Shown: piece by piece, positions 16,934 through 25,500 of the stretch
Numbering within the stretch: the stretch's first letter is position 1
Layout: the number at the start of each line of letters is the position of its first letter
The notes under the pieces: model-generated
What the model saw: only the letters and a program-made list of their open reading frames with translations
Database searches by the model: none
Told to the model about the DNA's origin: nothing
Made by a program: the position numbers and the translations under genes
Assembly (NCBI GenBank): GCA_039184865.1
Contig: JBCDAV010000013.1
Span: forward strand, 1 to 64,000
DNA length: 64,000 nucleotides
Source: Thermohalobaculum sp039184865
GTDB lineage: Bacteria; Pseudomonadota; Alphaproteobacteria; Rhodobacterales; Rhodobacteraceae
Direction of reading: 5' to 3'

Positions 16934-17716
16934 ATGGCGAAGCTTTTTGACCTGTCAGGCAAGGTCGCGCTTGTGACCGGCGGCAACGGCGGGATCGGAC
17001 TGGGCATGGCAGACGCGATCGCGCGATGCGGTGCAAGCGTTGCGATCTGGGGAACGAACCCGGACAAGAATGCCAGCGCTCTGGCCAAGCTGCGGTCGCA
17101 CGGGATCGATGCCGAGGCGTGGATCTGCAATGTCGCCGACCGCGATGCGGTGTTCGCAACGACCACGAAAGTGCTGGAACGTTTCGGCCGGATCGACGGC
17201 TGCTTCGCCAATGCCGGCGTCTCTGGGCGCGGCGCGAAATCGTTCTTGGAGATCGATCCGGCAGAGTGGGCCCGCGTCATGACGATCAACGTCGACGGGG
17301 TCTACAACACCTATCAGGCGGTGCTGACGCACATGGTCGAGCGGGCGGAGGCCGGCGACCCGGGAGGACGGCTGGCTTGCGTCTCCTCTCTTGCATCCGT
17401 CTCGGGCGCTGCGCGGTCCGAACACTACGCTGCCTCGAAGGGTGCCTTGAATGCGATGACCTTCGCCCTTGCCGTTGAGTTCGCCCGCTACGGCATCACC
17501 GCCAATGCAATCCTTCCGGGCTGGATCGCGACGGATATGACGGCGGATGCGATGGCCAACGCCAAGTTCGCCGAGGCCGCCGGAAAGCGCATCCCTGTCC
17601 GGCGTTGGGGCGATAAGGAAGACTTCGGTGGCATCGCCGCGTACCTGATGTCCGACGCGTCAGCCTATCACACCGGCCAACTGCTGCAGATCGACGGCGG
17701 CTACTGGAGGTTCTGA
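16934..17716 (+). CDS. SDR-family oxidoreductase
   Basis: A 260-residue short-chain dehydrogenase: nucleotide motif TGGNGGIGLG, ANAG (residues about 93-96), catalytic Ser in CVSSLASVSG, YAASK active-site Tyr/Lys, and the DGGYW end of 3-oxoacyl-reductase-like members. The ATG at 16934 has GGAGG at a 5-nt spacing. Its TGA overlaps the ATG of the enoyl-CoA hydratase gene, so it probably handles a hydroxyacyl or oxoacyl intermediate of the same pathway. The substrate is unknown. Confidence 0.88.
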   Translation: MAKLFDLSGKVALVTGGNGGIGLGMADAIARCGASVAIWGTNPDKNASALAKLRSHGIDAEAWICNVADRDAVFATTTKVLERFGRIDGCFANAGVSGRGAKSFLEIDPAEWARVMTINVDGVYNTYQAVLTHMVERAEAGDPGGRLACVSSLASVSGAARSEHYAASKGALNAMTFALAVEFARYGITANAILPGWIATDMTADAMANAKFAEAAGKRIPVRRWGDKEDFGGIAAYLMSDASAYHTGQLLQIDGGYWRF

Positions 17717-18567
17717 TGGGCGAGGCCATTCTGACCGAGGTCAGGAACAACATCCTGACCATCACACTGAACCGGCCGGAACGGCTGAACGCCTTCAACA
17801 ACGTAATGCGCGACGAGTTGTTCGAAGCCTTTGACGCCGCCGATGCCGATGACGAGGTGCGCGCGATCATCGTGACCGGGGCAGGGCGGGGCTTTTGCGC
17901 CGGGGCTGACCTGCATCAGGGTGCAGCGACGTTTGACTACGAGTCGCGCGGCGACGCCAATGACGCGCGCCGTGATGGTGGCGGTCTGGTCTCGCTCAGG
18001 ATTTTCGACCTCAAGAAACCGATCATCTCCGCGGTCAACGGTCCGGCGGTGGGTGTCGGCGTAACCATGCAGTTGCCGATGGACATTCGCATCGCCTCGA
18101 CTGAAGCGCGGTTCGGCTTCGTGTTCGCCCGGCGCGGTGTGGTCCCAGAGGCCGCTTCAAGCTGGTTTCTGCCGCGCGTGGTCGGGATTTCGCGCGCGCT
18201 GGAGTGGGCCTATTCTGGCCGGGTCTTCCCTGCGCAGGAGGCGCTAGAGGGTGGCCTGGTGCGCGAGGTGCTCCCGCCCGAAGATCTGCTGCCCCGTGCA
18301 ACGGAAATCGCCCGAGAGATCGCGGAGAATACGTCAGCACTGTCGGTCACGATGATCCGTCACATGATGTGGAAGATGCTCGGCGCCGATCACCCGATGG
18401 AGGCACACCAGATTGACAGCCGCGGCATGACCGCTCTCGGCTCCGGTCCGGATGCCAAGGAGGGCATCGAGTCCTTTCTCGAAAAGAGAGCGCCGGACTT
18501 CACCGGTAAGGTGTCGAAGGATCTGCCGGACTTTTTCCCGTGGTGGCAGGACCGTGAGTTCAAATGA
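17716..18567 (+). CDS. Enoyl-CoA hydratase/isomerase family protein
   Basis: A 283-residue crotonase-fold protein. The first oxyanion-hole segment is TGAGRGFCAGADL, the second NGPAVGVGVTMQLPMDI, and FARRGVVPEAASSW carries the usual catalytic Glu region. Start and stop overlap the neighbouring genes by 1 and 4 bp, so it belongs to a tightly coupled operon with an SDR and a carboxyltransferase. It could hydrate or isomerise an enoyl-CoA. Confidence 0.9.
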   Translation: MGEAILTEVRNNILTITLNRPERLNAFNNVMRDELFEAFDAADADDEVRAIIVTGAGRGFCAGADLHQGAATFDYESRGDANDARRDGGGLVSLRIFDLKKPIISAVNGPAVGVGVTMQLPMDIRIASTEARFGFVFARRGVVPEAASSWFLPRVVGISRALEWAYSGRVFPAQEALEGGLVREVLPPEDLLPRATEIAREIAENTSALSVTMIRHMMWKMLGADHPMEAHQIDSRGMTALGSGPDAKEGIESFLEKRAPDFTGKVSKDLPDFFPWWQDREFK

Positions 18568-20111
18568 GTTGGGAGGACGAAGCGGACGAAGTTCGTCGCC
18601 GCCGCGCCTGGGCGTTGGAGCAGGGCGGGCCAGAGGCGATTGCCCGCCAGCACGCCAAAGGCCGCCTCACGATCCGCGAGCGCATCGACCGCCTGGTCGA
18701 TGATGGATCATTCGAGGAAGTCGGGCGGGGCGCAGGCGAACCGGTGCGAGACGACAAAGGCGAATTGATCGGGTTCTCGCCGGCCAACTACGTGCTTGGT
18801 TTCGCCAAACTCGATGGGCGACGCATCGTGATCGGCGGTGAGGATTTCACACTCAAGGGTGGCTCGCCGTCCGCCGCTGGGTTCCGCAAGTCGGTCTATA
18901 CCGAGGACCTCGCGCTGCAATACAAGGTTCCGCTCATCCGATTGCATGAGGGTTCGGGTGGATCGGTCGGAGGGTCCGGCAAATCGACGCTGCCTGCCCC
19001 GGTCTTCGAGCGCGCGCGGTTCAAGTCCGTGGCCCAGGTCATGGCGACAGTGCCGGTCGCGACCGGTGCCATGGGGGCCGTTGCCGGCTTGCCCGCCGGA
19101 CGACTGGTCGCTTCGCATTTCTCGGTGATGTCGAAGTCCACCGCCCAGGTCCTGACCGCGGGCCCGGCTGTGGTCGAGCGCGCGATGGGCGAAAAACTGA
19201 CGAAGGACGAACTGGGCGGCGCCAAGGTCCACACGAAAAACGGGACCGTGGACAATGCCGCCGAGGATGAATCCGACGCGCTGGAGCAGATCCGTCGGTT
19301 CCTGTCCTATATGCCGGACAATATCGACCGCATCTCCGAGGTGATCGCATGCGAAGATCCGGTCGACCGGCAGGAAGAGGCGCTGATAGAGATCGTTCCA
19401 CGCGACCGCCGCCGCGCCCTGGACATGCGCAAGCTGATCGGGCTGGTCGTCGACCGCGCATCGTTCTTCGAGGTCGGCAAGGGCTACGGTCGGAGCCAGA
19501 TAACCGGGCTCGCGCGGATGAACGGGCAGGTCGTCGGGATCTGGGCCAATGACGGGAAGTACCTCGCGGGATCGATGACGGCACAGGGGGCGCATAAAGC
19601 GCGCCGCTTCCTCGAGCTTTGTCAGACCTTCCACATTCCGATCGTCACCTTTGTGGACGAGCCGGGCTTCATGATCGGCTCGCAAGCCGAGCGCGAAGCC
19701 ACCATCAGGCACGGTGCGAACGCTGCACTGACAGCGGCCATGGTCACGGTGCCGTGGTGCTCGATCATGGTTCGCCGCTCGTTCGGCGTCGCGCAGGTTG
19801 CCCACTACGGGCCGGAAGGTGAGGTCTATGCCTGGCCCTCTGCCGAACAGGGACCGCTGCCGGTCGAGGGCGGCGTCGCGGTCGCTTTCCATCGCGAGAT
19901 CGCAGCGGCACCCGATCCCGACGCGAAGCGCCGCGAACTCGAGGAAATGCTCGCCGCCAAGCAATCCATGTTTCCGCGCGCCGAGGCCTTTGCCGTGCAC
20001 GAACTGATCGACCCGCGCGAGACCCGCCCGATGATCTGCCGCTGGATCGACCGCATCCAGCCGCTTCTGCCGGGCCTCGTCGGTCCGAGCAGTTTTACCA
20101 TCCGCCCATAG
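18564..20111 (+). CDS. Acyl-CoA carboxylase carboxyltransferase (beta) subunit
   Basis: A 515-residue two-lobed carboxyltransferase of the PCC-beta/MCC-beta type. It contains KGRLTIRERIDRLVDDGSFEE, GGSVGGSGKST in the N-lobe, and VDEPGFMIGSQAERE and MVRRSFGVAQVAHYGPEG in the C-lobe. These enzymes move CO2 from carboxybiotin to an acyl-CoA. A 71-residue biotin carrier follows at once, but no biotin carboxylase (ATP-grasp) gene occurs in the window. The acyl-CoA substrate cannot be read from sequence. Confidence 0.92.
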   Translation: MSWEDEADEVRRRRAWALEQGGPEAIARQHAKGRLTIRERIDRLVDDGSFEEVGRGAGEPVRDDKGELIGFSPANYVLGFAKLDGRRIVIGGEDFTLKGGSPSAAGFRKSVYTEDLALQYKVPLIRLHEGSGGSVGGSGKSTLPAPVFERARFKSVAQVMATVPVATGAMGAVAGLPAGRLVASHFSVMSKSTAQVLTAGPAVVERAMGEKLTKDELGGAKVHTKNGTVDNAAEDESDALEQIRRFLSYMPDNIDRISEVIACEDPVDRQEEALIEIVPRDRRRALDMRKLIGLVVDRASFFEVGKGYGRSQITGLARMNGQVVGIWANDGKYLAGSMTAQGAHKARRFLELCQTFHIPIVTFVDEPGFMIGSQAEREATIRHGANAALTAAMVTVPWCSIMVRRSFGVAQVAHYGPEGEVYAWPSAEQGPLPVEGGVAVAFHREIAAAPDPDAKRRELEEMLAAKQSMFPRAEAFAVHELIDPRETRPMICRWIDRIQPLLPGLVGPSSFTIRP

Positions 20112-20120
20112 GAGACGCCC

Positions 20121-20336
20121 ATGTCCAGCAAGGTAGAGTTCGAGACTGCGGGATCCGTCTGGAAGCTGCTCGTCAAGGAAGGCGATGCGGTCGAAGAAGG
20201 TCAGGAACTCATGATCATGGAAGTCATGAAGATGGAGGTGCCCGTCGAAGCGCCGGTCTCGGGCACGATCAGCAAGCTGCATGTCGCCGAGGGCGACGTG
20301 GTCGAGGAAGAGCAACTCGCGCTGGAAATCTCCTGA
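20121..20336 (+). CDS. Biotin carboxyl carrier (biotinyl/lipoyl-type) protein
   Basis: A 71-residue stand-alone biotinyl domain. The biotinylation motif EVMKMEV has Lys37 flanked by Met on both sides, which marks biotin rather than lipoate. Lengths of both hammerhead halves are normal, and there is no extra N-terminal extension as in AccB. It lies 9 bp after the carboxyltransferase, and its TGA shares a base with the next ATG. It must be charged by a biotin carboxylase encoded elsewhere. Confidence 0.93.
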   Translation: MSSKVEFETAGSVWKLLVKEGDAVEEGQELMIMEVMKMEVPVEAPVSGTISKLHVAEGDVVEEEQLALEIS

Positions 20337-21205
20337 TGTTCGCGCCGGGTCTCTTCGAGGGCGAACGCATTCTCGTGACCGGCGGCGGCACCGGTCTGGG
20401 GCGGGCCATGGCGACGCGTTTGCTCGAGCTTGGCGCCGACATCGTCATCTGCGGTCGGCGCAAGAACGTGCTGGACGAAACCGCGGACGCGATGATGTCC
20501 GAGCACGGTGGCACCGTGGACACGCACACGCTTGACATTCGAAACGCGGCGATGGTGGACGAAGTCGTGGGCGAGATCTTTGCGCAAGGGACTTTGACCG
20601 GCCTCATCAACAACGCAGCCGGAAACTTCATTGCGCGGACCGAGGACATCTCACCGAAGGGTTTCGATGCGGTGGCCAACATCGTGATGCACGGCACCTT
20701 CTATGTCACGCACGCCGTCGGCTCGCGCTGGATCAAGGCGGGCTCCGGCGGCTCTGTCGTCTCGATCCTGACCACATGGGTTCGCAACGGCGGGCCGTTC
20801 ACGGTGCCTTCGGCCATGTCCAAGGGCGCGCTCGATGTCATGACCAAGTCGCTGGCGACCGAGTGGGGCCGGTACGGCATCCGACTGAATGCGATCGCAC
20901 CGGGAGAGATCCCGACCGAGGGCATGAACAAGCGTCTGATGCCGGGTATGGAGCCGGGCGAGCGCACGCGCCGCATCAATCCGATGGGAAGAACCGGCAG
21001 TCTCGAGGAGATACAGAACCTCGCTGCGTTCCTGATGTCCAAGGGAGCGCCTTGGATTTCGGGCGAGACCATCGCTCTGGACGGGGCGCAGGCGCTGGCC
21101 GCGGGGGGCAGCTTTTACGAGTTGCGCGACTGGGGCGATGCCGAGTGGCAGGCCGCGCGCGAGGCGATCCAGTCAACAGATGCGAAGGATCGCCAGAACC
21201 GATAG
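20336..21205 (+). CDS. SDR oxidoreductase, 2,4-dienoyl-CoA-reductase-like
   Basis: A 289-residue short-chain dehydrogenase with TGGGTGLGRAMATRL, NNAAGNFIARTEDISPKGF and NAIAPGEIPTEG. The NNAAGNF segment and length resemble peroxisomal/bacterial 2,4-dienoyl-CoA reductases (DECR2-like). The classical YxxxK is altered: the expected region reads TVPSAMSKGALD, with no Tyr before the Lys, as is common in the dienoyl-CoA reductase group. It is the last gene of the acyl-CoA module. Confidence 0.85.
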   Translation: MFAPGLFEGERILVTGGGTGLGRAMATRLLELGADIVICGRRKNVLDETADAMMSEHGGTVDTHTLDIRNAAMVDEVVGEIFAQGTLTGLINNAAGNFIARTEDISPKGFDAVANIVMHGTFYVTHAVGSRWIKAGSGGSVVSILTTWVRNGGPFTVPSAMSKGALDVMTKSLATEWGRYGIRLNAIAPGEIPTEGMNKRLMPGMEPGERTRRINPMGRTGSLEEIQNLAAFLMSKGAPWISGETIALDGAQALAAGGSFYELRDWGDAEWQAAREAIQSTDAKDRQNR

Positions 21206-21234
21206 GCGCGCGTCCGCGCGGCACTTATGCGAAT

Positions 21235-22464
21235 TTACCCGTGCTGAACGTTAGCGCTGACCGCAGGGATGCCAAATTCGCTCCGGCAGATTTCGGCCAG
21301 CTTGGCGACGCCGCGATTGATCTCATCGTCGGTCGCCAGAGCAAAGCAAAGGCGCAGTGACTCTTTCGCGCGCGGATTGGCGTCGGCCGTCGACCAGCCT
21401 GCCCCCGGATTGAAGTGCAGGTCATGCTTCAGAGCGGCCTCGTTCAGCTTGGACGTATCGACGCCAGGGATGCGCATCCAGAAGAAGATGCCGCCTTTGG
21501 GGCGGGTGAATTCGGCCGCCGTTCCGAACTCGCGTTCGACCGCTTCGGCCATCGTGTCGAGCTTGCGCTTCAGTTTCGGCTTCAGCATCTCCAGGTGAGC
21601 ATCGAAGTGGTTCCCGAAGTATTCGGCGACCATCATCTGCTCGACTGCGCCGGTCCCGGCATCCGATTTCAGCGGCATCATCCGGGACATCAGCGGCCAG
21701 TCCGCGACCATGTAACCGAGCCGGATCGCAGGTGCCAGCGACTTGGAAAACGAGCCGATATGGATCACGAGGCCGCTGTCGTCGAGACCGCGTAGCGCGG
21801 GTGGCCAGTCGCCCTCGAACACAAGATCCGCGTAACACTCGTCCTCGAAAATCGGGATCGCGCGCTCCTGAGCCAGCGCGAGCAGGTCCTTGCGGCGGTC
21901 CAGCGGCATCACCGAGCCGGTGGGGTTCTGAACGGTCGGGATGGTGTAGATGTATTTCGGCGTCACGCCGTCAGCAGCGAGGCGATCCAGAACGACGCGC
22001 AGCGCATCGACATCGATCCCGTCATCGTCCACTGGCGCGCCGACGATCCTCGCACCGAAGCGTGCGACCTTGGACAGCATGCCGCCATAGGTATGCTCCT
22101 CGATGATAACGGTATCGCCCGGGTTCAGCAGGACGCCGTTGACGAGGTCGAGCCCCTGCAAGGAGCCGGAGGTGATCAGCACCTGATCGGGATTGGTCGG
22201 CATTCCCCGGTCGCGGATCATCTTCTTGGCGACGAATTCGCGAAGCTGCAGCATGCCCTGAGGACCGCCTTCAAGACTGTAGGTCGCGAGTTCCTGTCCG
22301 CGCGCCTGCAACTGAGTGGTCACGGCCTGGATCAGCGCCTCGACAGGAATGGCGGTGCGATCATTGTGGCCACCAACGAAGTTGTGCTCCGGGAAGCCGG
22401 ACCAGCGCGCACCCGCAGGTGGAAGATTGTCGGCGAGCAGGGGGGTGAAATCGAAGCCGGTCAC
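21235..22464 (-). CDS. PLP-dependent class I/II aminotransferase
   Basis: A 409-residue fold-type I aminotransferase of the 2-aminoadipate/LysN-like group. The N-terminal YSLEGGPQGMLQLREFVA, IEEHTYGGML, IPTVQNPTGSVMP, FEDECYADLVF and the PLP-Lys segment IGSFSKSLAPAIRLGYM are visible. A perfect GGAGGAG lies 6 nt before the GTG at 22464, so this GTG is preferred over ATGs 5 and 10 codons upstream, which lack a Shine-Dalgarno. The substrate is not determined. It converges on the acyl-CoA module. Confidence 0.9.
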   Translation of the reverse strand: MTGFDFTPLLADNLPPAGARWSGFPEHNFVGGHNDRTAIPVEALIQAVTTQLQARGQELATYSLEGGPQGMLQLREFVAKKMIRDRGMPTNPDQVLITSGSLQGLDLVNGVLLNPGDTVIIEEHTYGGMLSKVARFGARIVGAPVDDDGIDVDALRVVLDRLAADGVTPKYIYTIPTVQNPTGSVMPLDRRKDLLALAQERAIPIFEDECYADLVFEGDWPPALRGLDDSGLVIHIGSFSKSLAPAIRLGYMVADWPLMSRMMPLKSDAGTGAVEQMMVAEYFGNHFDAHLEMLKPKLKRKLDTMAEAVEREFGTAAEFTRPKGGIFFWMRIPGVDTSKLNEAALKHDLHFNPGAGWSTADANPRAKESLRLCFALATDDEINRGVAKLAEICRSEFGIPAVSANVQHG

Positions 22465-22592
22465 GTCAGTCTCCTCCATGGTGGAGGACGTCATAATCTC
22501 ATGCGAATTCGGATGCCGCCTCATATGCGATAAGGCTGGCCCGATGAACGACCGAACTTGGCACGATCCAGCATAGGGATCTTGGAGAGGTG

Positions 22593-25500
22593 CTAAGTGC
22601 CAGGACTCGGCACGCCAAACTCGAAGTCAGATGCGTCGAGATTGAGCGCGTTCACGTCCAGCAGACGCACCGAACCACCATCGTGCGAGATGACCGCATC
22701 GTCATCGTCCTGAACGACTTCCAGATCTTCGAACCCGAAGGCCTCGATCATGAACTCGATCGCGTCGACGCCGTCCTCGAAATCGGTAATGACATCCATT
22801 CCCGGGCTTTCCTCGAACAAGAACCTGTCTGCACCCTGCCCACCGGTCAGCCGGTCTTTGCCGGTTCCGCCAAGAAGGATGTCTGCGCCGTCTCCACCTT
22901 CGAGTGTATCGTCGCCTGCGCCCCCGAACAGGGTGTCGCTGCCGGACTCGCCCAGCAAAAGATCATAACCGGCCTGACCTTCCAGGCGGTCGTCGCCATC
23001 GCCTCCGAAGAGGTCGTCCCGGCCGGTTCCGCCGGCCAGTTGATCCTGACCGGCTCCGCCGAAGAGCTGGTCTGCCTTCGCGCCGCCATCCAGCGCGTCG
23101 TTTCCGCTCCCGCCGAACAGGACGTCCTTGCCGCCGCCGCCCAGCAGGATGTCGTCTCCGATATCGCCGAGAAGCCGGTCGATGCCGTTGCCGCCGTCGA
23201 GCAGGTCGTTGCCCGAACCGCCGTCGAGCGTATCCTTGCCCGCGCCCCCGCTCAGCAGGTCGTCTCCAGCCGCACCCAGCAGATCGTCGGTGCCGTTTCC
23301 GCCATCGAGCGAGTCGTTGCCGTCCCCGCCGTCGAGATCGTCGCGCCCGAACCCGCCGAAGAGCAGGTCGTTCCCGGCACCGCCGGTGAGAAAGTCGCGC
23401 TGGTAATGACCGTCGAGCAGATCGTCCCCGTCCCCACCGTTCAGACGATCCCAGCCATTGCCGCCGAACAACTGGTCGTTGCCAGCGTCACCGTTCAGGT
23501 AATCCGCCGCCGCAAAGCCCCGGACGATGTCGTCGCCCCCGCCGGCATCGAGCCGGTCCGACAGCGAGCCCAACCTCAGATCATCCGCCAGTTCGGTCGT
23601 GAATGCGCCGGTAATCCAGTTCGTCGTGCCATCGAGCGACTCGGGCGGCGTGTCGGAGAGAACGATCGGGGCACGGCCGGCGACGAGATTGCCGTTCTGG
23701 AAGACGCGGTACTGTTCGGCGACGATCAGATCATCGCCGAGATGCACGATGCCGTTGTCCCGGGCGCCGTCCGGAACGGGCCATGACAGATCCAGCGCAA
23801 TGAGGAAGCTCTTCGCCTCGATCTCGCCCGAGACGCGATCCGTGAAGGCCATCTTCATGATGACGAACTTCACGTCTGAAATCCCGCCGACGCGATAGAA
23901 TCCGTCGGACTTCAGGACGTTGCCGATCATCGTCTTGGTGAAGATCAGCTTCTCGTTCGTGGTGACAGCGCGGCTGGTCTGCGCCGGGTCGAGCGGAGAG
24001 AAATCGTCGTAGAGGAAGACCTGCCGCCCGATACTGTCCTCTTTTGCAAACTCGAGCACCGTGCCGGACCAGATGTCGGCATTGATGTTCTGCTCGACAT
24101 CCAGATAGTCGGTCCGCTTGAGCTGGACCGTATCGGAGATGAAGACCTTCGAGAGGTACGTGCTCTCCTGATAGGCCAGCGGGATGTGATTGGCGAGAAC
24201 GGCTGCCTGATTGGGATTGTTCGCCAGATCCTCGCGCCACAGTGCCACGAGCGCGCCGTCGCGGCTGTCGCCGAGCAGTTCGATCTCGACGCCCGGCGTG
24301 AAGTCCTCGGCGTCTTCCCTGAACCTGATTGTGCCGCGATGCTTCTCGATCACGCCGGGATCGGTCTCGACATTCACACCGGGTGCCCGGAAGAACGAAC
24401 TGCTGAGATTGTCGGCAGTCAACCCGATCAGGTTCGTGTTCCAGAGGTTGTGCATCGGGTTTTCGATGCCCTCGACATTGCCGAGGCCTTCGTACTCCGG
24501 CACATGCGCATAGCCCGATGGACCCTTGGGGTCCCAGAAGCCGCGGCGATACTCCTGCCGGTTGCCGACCTGCGTCCAGTTGTAGACCGAGTTCTCGAAG
24601 TACTCGACATGACTGTTGAGGACCGTGATGTCGGCGACGCTGGCCTTCAGGTAGAATCCGACATTGCCGGCGTCGTTGGCGGAGTGGCTGACTTTCTCCT
24701 CGGTCCCGAGCAGCAGGAAGTCCTCGAAAATGTACTTCGCGGAGTAGGTGAGCGAGACGCCCGCCTCATCGAGTTCCCAGCCCGTGAAGTCCTTGAAGTG
24801 GCTCCACGCGTCGCTGAACTTGCGCATCGCATCGAGCGGGTCCGTAACGATCCGGATGCCATGTTCGGCCCCGATCGCCTCGTTGCCTTCGAAGACGCGG
24901 ATCGGAACATCTTCGGCGGCGACGGCGTCGAGACCGTCCGCGAAGCCATCGATGTCCAGCCCGTCGGTCGGCGTGTCGCGCAGCACAGCACCATTGTTGT
25001 GATAGAAGAATCCGGCCCGCGCCGAGGACTGCGCGACATTGTCAACGACTTCGATCGCGCGTGCCTTGAGGTAGAAGCCGTTGCCCTCGCCACCGCCGTT
25101 CTCGTTGAAGTCCGACGAATCCTCGTAGCCCGAGAAGTGCCCCTCGCCGTAGCTGTTCATGGCGAGGTTGCCTTCCCAGCGGCCCGTCTCGTCTCCGGAT
25201 TCGGCGACATAGGCGGAACCGCTGACGCCGTAGACGACGTTGTCCTTCAGAACCGCGTCGGAGGAGTGCTGCACCAGACCCCAGCCGGGCGATCCGAAGA
25301 CCGCAATGCCTTCGATCCAGGCACCGTCGAAGTAGTCATCGTCCAGATGGTCCGGCGTTCCGTCTCCGTCCTGATCGGCGCAATGGCAGATCGCTCCGCC
25401 GGTCTCGGGACAGGGGCCCATGGCACCGTGATCGCCGTGGTCGTGGTCGCTGCAATGGCAGATCGGTCCGCCGGTTTCGGGGCAGGGGCCCATGACGCCG

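Noticed and set aside
18708..20315. 535-codon minus-strand frame
   Set aside because: Antisense of the carboxyltransferase and biotin carrier genes; His/Asp/Arg-rich and without a domain.
21180..21234. GC-rich hairpin between the SDR and aminotransferase stops
   Set aside because: Only a 5-bp perfect stem with a 4-nt loop and no T-run; not distinguishable from background.
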